A stretch of 27,169 bases of DNA from CAYSCX01 sp964429575. GTDB lineage: Bacteria > Desulfobacterota > Binatia > Binatales > Binataceae. Position numbers and translations under genes: made by a program. The stretch spans positions 1-27,169 of the forward strand of contig CAYSCX010000032.1 in assembly GCA_964429575.1 (NCBI GenBank), written 5' to 3'. Position 1 is the first letter of the stretch. Every line of letters starts with the position of its first letter. A model generated the notes under the pieces. That model ran no database searches, was not told where the DNA came from, and saw nothing but the letters and a program-made list of their open reading frames with translations. Positions 21,101 through 27,169 of this stretch are shown here, in pieces.

Positions 21101-22515
21101 CGGGCCGGGCGCGGGCGCCGGGTCGCAGTGGCGCCGCGCGCATATCCGGCGGTCAATGCGGCGCGGTCCGGCGGGCTCGAAAACCCGCGACGACGGACCG
21201 GCGCGAGTGAATCGTGCAATTCAGTCAACGCAACACCCAAATGGCGAGCGGCGGCCGCTCGGTCTCCATTGCAAGCCTGCAGCGCTCGCACCGCAATCTC
21301 GCGATGCGCCTCGGCACAGCACGAGTACCAACTGCGGGCCGCGTCGGGGGCAAGCTGGCGGCCCGCAGCCATCAACTGTGCGCGCACGTCTCGTGAATCG
21401 ACCGTGCAGCTTTGGCGTACGAGCGGGACGATGCTCAACCGAATCACTAAATTGCGTAGTTCGCGGACATTCCCGGGAAACGGGTACTCAGCGAGCGCTC
21501 GCAGAGCGGCGCGGCCGAAGGCGAGGCGCGGATTTAGTTGGTGCAACAGGAAGCGGCCGATGAGCGCAGCATCTGACACGCGTTCGCGAAGCGGCGGAAT
21601 CGCTATGGTGCGCACCGAGAGCGCCGCGTGCAGCTCGCGGTTGAAGTTTCCGCGTGCGACGAACTCGCGCAGCGGCCAGTTGCAGGTCCCAACGTAGCGC
21701 TCACGATTGCGAAATATCCCGGCCATTGCGGCTGGATCGCTCTCACCGCGGATGAGAGCGCATAGACGCCGTTGCGCTGCCGGGGAAAGCTCGTTCACGT
21801 GATCAAGAACAACGGTCGCGGTCAACTCGATCGCGGCGTCATCCGCCCTTGCGCGCGATGATTCGTGGGCGCCGTCGCCGCGCAGTTCGTCGTCCAGTGC
21901 AATGCAGCTCACCGTCTTGAGCGCACCGCGATTCCCGCCCGCCGAATCGATGATTCTGACCAATGATTCCTTGCCAGTGCCGGTCTCGCCCTCGAGGAGA
22001 ATCGGATAGTCCTCGCGCGCAGCCTCGAGACCATCGCAGACTGCATTGAAGGTCGCCGGATCGCCGGTGAGAAATGGATTCGGCAGATCGAGCGCGGCAG
22101 AAATCAGAAAGCTCGCCGCGGCGAACGGCGAATCGAACACGAACCCGTCGGAGCGCAGCGTCGCGCGCGCCGAGTCCGTTCGCACAATCACTTCGAAGCC
22201 CCGCCCGCGTCCGTGAGAGCGAACTTGAGCGGCCAGCGCTCGATCATTCGCGCCGCGCCTGCTCACGATCTCCACTCCAGCGCGCGTGAGCAGGTGCCTC
22301 AGTTGGTCGGGCGTCTCGCCTTCGAGTTGAAGTTTCGCCGCTGGCTCCACCTCTGTTCCCCTCCCGCCGGCAGACCGGATCACGCGCGGCGCCGCCCCGG
22401 TCCCGCGCTCGATTGCCGCGACCGCCCCAAGATGCAGAGTGCAAGGGCGATACCAGTCATCGCCAAGCCGCGTGCTGAACAAACGCGAAATGACACCGTC
22501 TGCCAAATCCGGCAC
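21097..22515 (-). CDS. Degenerate sigma54-activator-like AAA+ transcription regulator
   Basis: This protein of about 472 residues resembles a bacterial enhancer-binding protein but lacks key parts (numbering from a TTG seven codons upstream). Walker A is intact (GETGTGKE, 183-190). The GAFTGA loop that contacts sigma54 is absent (the region reads ELRGDGAHESS), and Walker B ends LDH (245-246) instead of LDE. The arginine-finger FR becomes FN (298-299), whereas IPPLRERV and EYPFPGNVRELRNL (350-363) are kept. A Fis-like helix-turn-helix closes the protein (about 412-442, ACNGDRAAAARHLGV). It may bind DNA without activating sigma54. The GTG at 22515 has GGAGAG upstream; the TTG at 22536 has none. 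It is flanked by two gene remnants. Confidence 0.75.
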   Translation of the reverse strand: MPDLADGVISRLFSTRLGDDWYRPCTLHLGAVAAIERGTGAAPRVIRSAGGRGTEVEPAAKLQLEGETPDQLRHLLTRAGVEIVSRRGANDRALAAQVRSHGRGRGFEVIVRTDSARATLRSDGFVFDSPFAAASFLISAALDLPNPFLTGDPATFNAVCDGLEAAREDYPILLEGETGTGKESLVRIIDSAGGNRGALKTVSCIALDDELRGDGAHESSRARADDAAIELTATVVLDHVNELSPAAQRRLCALIRGESDPAAMAGIFRNRERYVGTCNWPLREFVARGNFNRELHAALSVRTIAIPPLRERVSDAALIGRFLLHQLNPRLAFGRAALRALAEYPFPGNVRELRNLVIRLSIVPLVRQSCTVDSRDVRAQLMAAGRQLAPDAARSWYSCCAEAHREIAVRALQACNGDRAAAARHLGVALTELHDSLAPVRRRGFSSPPDRAALTAGYARGATATRRPRPAR

Positions 22516-22659
22516 CGGCTCAACTCTCCGGTTCAACTTGGAACACTACGCGCACTCGGAAAGATTCTGTGCGTCGCTGTTCTGCGATTCGCGCCCTGCT
22601 AGCGCGCGGCGCTTAGCCGGTCTTTCTACCCGCACTTGCGCGATAGCGCCAACGGTGAT

Positions 22660-23009
22660 TCAGTGCGCCGCCAGCAACGTCTCATCATGGGACCATGGGC
22701 GCATTTGCCGCCCTGCTCGTCCCCACTTCGGGCGGCACAGGTGACATCGATTTCGGTCCCGGCGCGAAAATCGAGCTACCCGCAATCCGGGAGCATTGGT
22801 TCCGCCATCATTTCGACGGCAGCGCCAACAAACTGTTGGAGCAGCCACCCGTCCGAATCTTCGTCATGGGCGGGAATCGATGGCGCGATGATTGGGAGTG
22901 GCCGCTCAAACGCACGCGCTACTCAAACGCCTATCTGCGCGGCGGCGGGCCGGCGAACGGCGCGGGCGGTGATGGGAGGCTCGCGCACGACGCACCGGGC
23001 GACGAGCCG
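22660..23009 (+). pseudogene. Frameshifted remnant of a CocE/NonD-type (S15) hydrolase
   Basis: The plus strand first reads RRQQRLIMGPWAHLPP from about 22666, then shifts frame and continues GDIDFGPGAKIELPAIREHW, PPVRIFVMGGNRWRDDWEWP and DGRLAHDAPGDEP (to about 23009). These are the conserved blocks surrounding the C-terminal end of the catalytic domain in CocE/NonD alpha/beta hydrolases (GPWAH, DFGP, PPVRIFVMGxNxWRxxxxWP). Similarity stops after GDEP, so both the 5' two-thirds and the C-terminal jelly-roll domain are missing. An ATG at 22695 begins an apparently open 141-codon frame through it, but the truncation and frameshift mark it as decayed. Confidence 0.8.
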
Positions 23010-23040
23010 ACTGCTCGATTTTCTCTCGCGGTCGTATCAT

Positions 23041-23094
23041 GCTTTGAGAGCGCCGTTCACGGCGCAAAGCTTCGGCCGCCGCTCTTCGCGGCGG
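23041..23094 (+). promoter_or_regulatory. Two tandem hairpins before the exported-protein gene
   Basis: Hairpin 1 (23041-23070) pairs GCTTT with AAAGC and GCGCCG with CGGCGC around TTCA, with a small bulge. Hairpin 2 (23076-23094) is a perfect CCGCCGC-TCTTC-GCGGCGG stem. The second ends 9 bases before GGGAGG (23104-23109), the ribosome binding site of the gene at 23117. A TATCAT at 23035-23040 could be a -10 placing both in the 5' leader; no good -35 is visible. They might instead be a terminator for the decayed hydrolase. Confidence 0.5.
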
Positions 23095-23116
23095 GATTTG
23101 AGCGGGAGGTCCATCG

Positions 23117-23920
23117 ATGAAGACCTGCATCACGATCGCAGTAATCGCGATCTCTCTCGGCGCGGCGGCGCCGGTTCTATACGCACACGACCACAGCGCC
23201 ATGGATTCCGAAGGCGACGCGAACCAATCGGCAACCAGTTCGATGTCCGGCAAGCTGCTCGAAAACGATCACATGGCCATGACGCCGGTCAGGCAGGTCG
23301 CGCCCGGCGACGTCGAGCGCGGAAATGAAATTCTGCGCGTGATGCGCGAAACGCTTTCGAAGTACCGGGACTCGGACGCCGCAGTCGGCGATGGCTATGA
23401 TCCGTTCATGCCGGCCATTCCGCAGGACGTGTTTCACTTTTCCAGCCGCGAGATCACCACCGCGGAGTATCTCGGCGACTTCGCTCTCACGCGGCCCGGC
23501 TCGCTGCTCTACAAGAAAAAGACGTTCGGCGGCTACGAACTGATCGGCGCGATGTACAGCGCTCCGCCCAATGCGACGCCCGAGCAGCTCGACAAGCTCA
23601 TCCCGCTCAGCCTTAGCCAATGGCACGCTCACACCAACATCTGTCTCCCGCAGGGCGTGACGTTGCAGGATGCGATGAACGGCGTGATGCCGATGCGGAC
23701 GGACATTCATTCCACGGGCAACGCCGCAAGGGGCGGTGTGCGCGCGCGTTTCGGGTACTTGGCGGACCGGCGCTTCGGATTCACTGGCACAATCGCGCGC
23801 GAAGATGATTGCGGCGCCGCGAAAGGATCATTCCACAAACAGATCTTCGGCTGGATGGTCCACGTCTATCCGTTTTCGGGTGACGACTTCAGAGTCGCGT
23901 TCGGCCACGACGTGCCGTAG
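23117..23920 (+). CDS. Conserved exported protein, function unknown
   Basis: This is a 267-residue protein with a signal peptide (1-23, cleavage near LYA-H) followed by a His/Met-rich segment (HDHSAM, ENDHMAMTP). The body has GDGYDPFMPAIPQDVFHF, GSLLYKKKTFGGYELIGAMYSAPP, PLSLSQWHAHTNICLPQ and FHKQIFGWMVHVYPF. These blocks recur, to my recollection, in an uncharacterised exported family of Acidobacteria and related soil bacteria; no function is known to me. The WHAHxNxC and HKQxFGWMVHVYP motifs put His and Cys in invariant-looking positions, which would suit metal binding. The start is certain: GGGAGG lies seven bases before ATG. The TAG stop forms the first arm of a palindromic repeat. Confidence 0.85.
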   Translation: MKTCITIAVIAISLGAAAPVLYAHDHSAMDSEGDANQSATSSMSGKLLENDHMAMTPVRQVAPGDVERGNEILRVMRETLSKYRDSDAAVGDGYDPFMPAIPQDVFHFSSREITTAEYLGDFALTRPGSLLYKKKTFGGYELIGAMYSAPPNATPEQLDKLIPLSLSQWHAHTNICLPQGVTLQDAMNGVMPMRTDIHSTGNAARGGVRARFGYLADRRFGFTGTIAREDDCGAAKGSFHKQIFGWMVHVYPFSGDDFRVAFGHDVP

Positions 23921-23955
23921 CAGGGGGTTGATATCGCTCTCTCAACTGCCTGCTA
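23918..23955. repeat. TAGCAGG palindromic repeat carrying the upstream stop codon
   Basis: TAGCAGGGGGTTGA (23918-23931) pairs with TCAACTGCCTGCTA (23942-23955) at 12 of 14 positions around a 10-base loop. The TAG is the stop codon of the exported-protein gene. The core TAGCAGG...GTTGA matches the arms of the element at 9563-9722, where TAG is again a stop codon. It probably also acts as a transcription terminator-like structure. Confidence 0.6.
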
Positions 23956-24002
23956 GCGCGCCGCGGCGAGCGTCTGTTCGAGGGCGAGTGAGGCGCCTGG
24001 AA

Positions 24003-25058
24003 ATGCCCAATCGCAACTACGACGCTCTGGACGAGGCGCTTGCGATGCTCGCGCCGTACGGACCGGAGTTCGGCCCTCACGGACTCTCGAATCACGGACC
24101 GATGGCCGCGGAGGCGCTTTGCGCGATGGGCCGGCACGACGCCGTCGTCGGATGGGTCGAGCACTATCGCAAGCGGCTAGACCAGCGCCCGTCACGACGC
24201 GGCCGCATCGATGGTGCCAATTGGCGGGACGCACTCGGCGTCCTCTCGCGCGTGCAGGATTGGTCGGAATATTTCCGCGAGCAACTGAAGGACGCTCCTG
24301 CGGCAAACCTGCTCGACACCTGGGTCGCACGGCTTGCGCGGGGAATTTCCGCTGCCGCGTTTCATGGCGTGATCCGCGTGGGCCACGCGATGCGCTCGCT
24401 TGACGAGTGCGAAACGCCCGCAAGGCGCGGCGAACTTGCCGACGCGCTCGGGTACTGGGCCGCGACCTACCGGCGATTGCCGGGACGCGAGGGCAGAGCC
24501 GGCGATGCGCCCCCGTCGAAAGTGATCGCGAAGATCGCGCTCGTCCCGCTCGACGCACGCAAAGGCAAGACGCCGACCATCAGCTCCGGGCTCGATCAAC
24601 TCTCGAGCTTCGAACCGTTTCTCGGCGTGATGTCGATGGTCGACGTTTCGGGCAACGCCGACGCGTTCATTTCCGACCTTACCGAAACCTTCGCCCATGT
24701 GTATCTCGCCAACGCCCGCGGAATTCCCGGCGCGATCACCTTCATTCACTGTGTCACCGGGCCGGTCGCGGTACGCAATCTCTCGCCTCATCTGAGCAGG
24801 ACGACCCTTCAGTCGGCGCTGCGATTCGCATGGCAGGCAGCGACGGCGATCTATGTGCGTTATGGAATCAGGCCGCGTCCGCGAACTGAACGAGTGCCGT
24901 CAATCACCGTTCGTGATGAGCTGTTCGATCGCGCAATCGCGACGCGCGATGAGCACGCGATCAAGTTCGCCGAGGCATGCCTGCGCGAGTGCGCGCTGAA
25001 TCCAAATTCGGCGTATCTAGCCGCCGCGGAGCACGCTGCGAAGATGCTCCACCAGTGA
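24003..25058 (+). CDS. Questin-oxidase-like protein (DUF4243)
   Basis: This is a 351-residue protein of the questin oxidase-like family. It opens NYDALDEALAMLAPYGPEFGPHGLSNHGPMAAEAL (4-38) and continues RLARGISAAAFHGVIRVGHAMRSL (about 110-133), ELADALGYWAATYRRLPG, and in the C-terminal half ETFAHVYLANA and AITFIHCVTGPVAVRNL (about 240-275). The fungal relatives are Baeyer-Villiger-type enzymes that open anthraquinone rings; bacterial members are mostly uncharacterised. The His residues in SNHGPMA, AFHGVIR and IHCVTG are the likely active-site or metal set. The frame is open far upstream, but the ATG at 24003 matches the family start; GAGG lies nine bases before it. Confidence 0.85.
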   Translation: MPNRNYDALDEALAMLAPYGPEFGPHGLSNHGPMAAEALCAMGRHDAVVGWVEHYRKRLDQRPSRRGRIDGANWRDALGVLSRVQDWSEYFREQLKDAPAANLLDTWVARLARGISAAAFHGVIRVGHAMRSLDECETPARRGELADALGYWAATYRRLPGREGRAGDAPPSKVIAKIALVPLDARKGKTPTISSGLDQLSSFEPFLGVMSMVDVSGNADAFISDLTETFAHVYLANARGIPGAITFIHCVTGPVAVRNLSPHLSRTTLQSALRFAWQAATAIYVRYGIRPRPRTERVPSITVRDELFDRAIATRDEHAIKFAEACLRECALNPNSAYLAAAEHAAKMLHQ

Positions 25059-25075
25059 TCCTGCTGGCGCGCGCT

Positions 25076-25756
25076 TTATTTGCGCCCTGAATAGACCGCG
25101 AAGATCAGATTGCGATAGGCGAGCGCGACGTCACTGAAACCCGCCTCGCGAAGCCACGCGAGTTGTACATCGGCGGGAATCGTCCGGTCGAACTTCATTC
25201 GCTCGAGCGCCTGCGTCAAGTCCTGCTCCGACGGCCCGAGTTCGCGCACGCGCTTTAGCCAGGTTTCCTGATTGCGGCGTTCGATTTCATCGGACTCGCC
25301 GTACACTTGATCCGCGTTGATGAACACGCCGCCCTTGCGCAACGCCGCTTGCGCCCTGCGCAGCAGCGCGCGCTTGGTCTCGTCGGCGAGATGATGAATC
25401 GACAGCGCGGAAACTATCGCGCCGTACTCGCGGTCGAACGGCATATCGGCGAAGTCGCGCTCGACGAAGCGAAAGCGATCGCCGCCCGGGCGGAAGCGCT
25501 CGCGCGCCTTGGCGAGCATCTCATTCGACATATCGACCAGCGTGATGCGCGCGCGTGGATACGAAAACGCGATAAAGGCCGCCAGCATGCCGGTACCCGC
25601 GCCGAGATCGAGCACTTCGAACTCGGTGTCGGGCGCGAACGGGATCTGGTCGACCGCCGCGCGATAGAACTCATCGAAGCACGGAATCAACCTGCGGCGG
25701 GCGCGGTCGTAGGTGTCGGCGCCAACGTCAAAGGCGCGCCTCAGGCTCTCGGCCAT
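25076..25756 (-). CDS. Class I SAM-dependent methyltransferase
   Basis: This protein of about 226 residues begins MAESLRRAFDVGADTYDRARRRL. Motif I is VLDLGAGTGMLAAF, strand 2 ends TLVDMSNEMLAKARERF, motif II is EYGAIVSALSIHHLADE, and motif III is ALRKGGVFINADQV. The DTYDRARRRLIPCFDEFY opening is common in a group annotated as ubiquinone/tRNA-type methyltransferases of unknown target. A GTG at 25807 would add 17 residues (MPSLRVARRAA...), which look non-homologous, so I prefer the ATG at 25756. Neither start has a clear ribosome binding site. It converges on the questin-oxidase-like gene with an 17-base gap and follows the lipoprotein gene. Confidence 0.82.
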   Translation of the reverse strand: MAESLRRAFDVGADTYDRARRRLIPCFDEFYRAAVDQIPFAPDTEFEVLDLGAGTGMLAAFIAFSYPRARITLVDMSNEMLAKARERFRPGGDRFRFVERDFADMPFDREYGAIVSALSIHHLADETKRALLRRAQAALRKGGVFINADQVYGESDEIERRNQETWLKRVRELGPSEQDLTQALERMKFDRTIPADVQLAWLREAGFSDVALAYRNLIFAVYSGRK

Positions 25757-25814
25757 CGTGTGATTGTCCGGACCCGCCGCGCGCCGCGCAACCCGCAGGG
25801 AGGGCACGCCCGCG

Positions 25815-26492
25815 TTAGTTGCGCGGTGGTGGGAGCGGTCGGCCCTCCCAGGTTAGAAGATTGATCCCTCGGAGCACCCATCCTTTATCGCTGAGCGCGA
25901 AGCGTGCTTCGCCTGAGTAAGTGCGATCGATGCCGCCGGGCTGGCCGAATCGCGCCAAGTAGTTCTTTGCCTGCGCAAACGGTTCGATGCGGGCGCTGAA
26001 CCTGACTATCGCGGAAATCATGCCGGCACCGTCCGCCGCCGGATGTGTGATGTACTCAATCTCGACGAGTACCGCGCGCGCGACATCGAATCCGTAGGCG
26101 GCTTTTCTCGGACGGTCGCTCGAAGCTGCCGTCCCTATTACGCGGAAGTATGGCGTGCCTCGTGCGGTAGGTCGGTACGCGATGAACGGAGAGGATTGCT
26201 TGCTTGGAGCAAGCAGGCCCTCTTCAACGAGAAAGTCGAGCTTCGCCCGCTCACCAAGCGTGCAGGTGGAGCGGCCGACGTTCGTGCCGCAGCCGAGTTC
26301 TGACCCTTCAACCCAGAGCAAGAGCGCAGGCACACGGTAATTTTCGCCCAGACTTTTCTGAATCGCCCCGCGTACGTCGTTTTCGGAAATCTCAATTCGA
26401 TCGCGGTCGCCGCCGCAGGCCGGCAGCCCGAGCACCGCGAACAGCAGCACGACCGCGCATCTACGCCGAGCAGCCATTGGCGCACTATGCAT
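25815..26492 (-). CDS. Predicted lipoprotein, function unknown
   Basis: This is a 225-residue protein with a basic N-terminus (MHSAPMAARRRC), a hydrophobic signal and a good lipobox, LPAC (Cys about residue 26), followed by GGDRD. The mature part has two further Cys (GCGTNVGRSTCTLGE) that could form a disulfide, and beta-rich segments (YRPTARGTPYFRVIG, FDVARAVLVEIEYITH, MISAIVRFSARIEPF, YSGEARFALSDKGWVL). I recognise no family. Asp at +2 would favour inner-membrane retention, but +2 here is Gly, so outer-membrane sorting is possible. The start is backed by GGGAGGG seven bases before ATG. Confidence 0.82.
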   Translation of the reverse strand: MHSAPMAARRRCAVVLLFAVLGLPACGGDRDRIEISENDVRGAIQKSLGENYRVPALLLWVEGSELGCGTNVGRSTCTLGERAKLDFLVEEGLLAPSKQSSPFIAYRPTARGTPYFRVIGTAASSDRPRKAAYGFDVARAVLVEIEYITHPAADGAGMISAIVRFSARIEPFAQAKNYLARFGQPGGIDRTYSGEARFALSDKGWVLRGINLLTWEGRPLPPPRN

Positions 26493-26652
26493 CGATTAGC
26501 CCTCCCTTGGCACCGCGCGTCTCAGCCGGCGCGGCGCTCATTCACCGGCCCGGGCCACGTTGGAAATTGAACGACCCTTTGGTAGTACACTTAGTCGAGG
26601 CCTTTCCAATCCCGGTCAGGATTCCGCAAGGAAACCAATCGAGGAGCGCGCC

Positions 26653-27169
26653 ATGCTCAAGCCAATCATCTCAGCCGATTCCCACATCACGGAACCGCCC
26701 GGCACCTACGTCGATCACATCGATCCCAAGTACAAGGACACTGCGCCTCAAATGGTCAACGACGAGAAATTGGGCGACGTCTTCCTGGTGAAGGACTTCC
26801 CGCGCCCGATTAACGTCGCGCTCGCTGCCGCCGCCGGCAAGAACGCCAGCGAGCTTCGGACGACCGGCGCGAAATTCGCGGAGATGCATCGCGGCGGATG
26901 GGACCCCAACGCGCGGATGGCCGACCAGGACCGCGACGGCGTCGCGGCGGAGATCATCTATCCGACCGTCGGCATGATCCTCTGCAACCACCGCGACTTC
27001 GACTACAAGAAGGCCTGCTTCGACGCCTACAACCTCTGGATCTCCGAGTACTGCGCGACGCATCCCGATCGCCTGATCGGCACCGGGCAGACCGCGATGC
27101 GCTCTCCCGAGGAAGGCATCGAGGATCTGCGCAAGATGAAGGCGCTCGGGCTAAAGGGCGTCATGATGA
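26653..27169 (+). CDS. Amidohydrolase family protein (Amidohydro_2), N-terminal part
   Basis: The first 172 codons are present; the gene runs off the right edge. It opens MLKPIISADSHITEPPG, where the D-S-H replaces the usual HxH metal motif of the superfamily's first strand, then KYKDTAPQMV, a MADQDRDGVAAEIIYPTVG segment (about 92-111) and a DFDYKKACFDAYNLWISEYC helix. This is typical of the 2-amino-3-carboxymuconate-semialdehyde decarboxylase-like branch, whose members are metal-dependent hydrolases or decarboxylases. GAGGAG lies six bases before the ATG. It is divergent from the lipoprotein gene. The 160-base gap between them holds no convincing promoter. Confidence 0.9.
   Translation, partial: MLKPIISADSHITEPPGTYVDHIDPKYKDTAPQMVNDEKLGDVFLVKDFPRPINVALAAAAGKNASELRTTGAKFAEMHRGGWDPNARMADQDRDGVAAEIIYPTVGMILCNHRDFDYKKACFDAYNLWISEYCATHPDRLIGTGQTAMRSPEEGIEDLRKMKALGLKGVMM

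Noticed and set aside
22695..23120. 141-codon frame as an intact gene
   Set aside because: Its content is the middle of a CocE/NonD hydrolase with both ends missing and a frameshift before it, so it is recorded as a remnant.
23736..24002. Upstream extension of the questin-oxidase-like gene
   Set aside because: It overlaps the exported-protein gene in another frame, has low-complexity Arg/Ser composition, and the family starts at 24003.
1..27169. CRISPR arrays, tRNA/rRNA genes and intact insertion sequences
   Set aside because: No regularly spaced repeats, cloverleaf-like sequences or transposase motifs were seen on either strand by reading.

Overview
The window is G+C-rich, densely packed bacterial DNA, cut at both ends. 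The content (secD/yajC/tgt/queA housekeeping block, two luciferase-like monooxygenases, a GST, an MDR alcohol dehydrogenase, several SAM methyltransferases, an amidohydrolase with an ADSH start, a questin-oxidase-like protein) resembles uncultured soil or groundwater lineages such as Candidatus Binatota/Desulfobacterota-like bacteria. That placement is inference from gene content, not from a marker phylogeny. The cell is clearly Gram-negative: it has a TolC protein, an outer-membrane porin and lipoproteins.

Layout. 1-1800 (minus): a small exported Cys-rich protein, a CzcC/TolC-type outer-membrane factor and the first codons of a probable adaptor lipoprotein. 1927-2844 (minus): a PmtA-like methyltransferase and an excisionase-type HTH protein with a visible promoter. 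3024-7235 (minus): queA-tgt-yajC-secD with tight spacing but no secF downstream. 7423-11297 (minus): a probable extracytoplasmic flavoprotein cassette, made of a beta-barrel porin, an exported FMN-binding-domain protein with a GAT flavinylation site, a four-helix membrane protein and ApbE, the transferase that would attach the FMN. 11365-14322 (minus): a Com-like zinc ribbon, an MFS exporter preceded by what looks like a leader peptide plus terminator, and a PIG3-like quinone oxidoreductase with a near-leaderless promoter.

14577-15557 (plus): a lower-G+C, apparently acquired DUF3644 protein with an Rx4H (HEPN-type) motif and its own near-leaderless promoter. 15629-20886 (minus): two luciferase-like oxidoreductases, a methyltransferase, a zinc alcohol dehydrogenase, a GST and an OsmC-domain protein. 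These could act in oxidation, conjugation and peroxide detoxification of organic compounds. 20886-23009 is a rearranged zone: a degenerate sigma54-activator-like gene sits between a frameshifted remnant of a TPP-dependent dehydrogenase E1 alpha gene and a frameshifted remnant of a CocE/NonD hydrolase gene. 23117-27169: an exported conserved protein behind two tandem hairpins, a questin-oxidase-like protein, a methyltransferase, a lipoprotein and the start of an amidohydrolase.

The strongest leads are the flavinylation cassette, the leader peptide/terminator before the MFS gene, the HEPN/DUF3644 gene, the degenerate activator between two pseudogenes, and two families of dispersed intergenic repeats. 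No tRNA, rRNA, CRISPR array or intact insertion sequence was seen.
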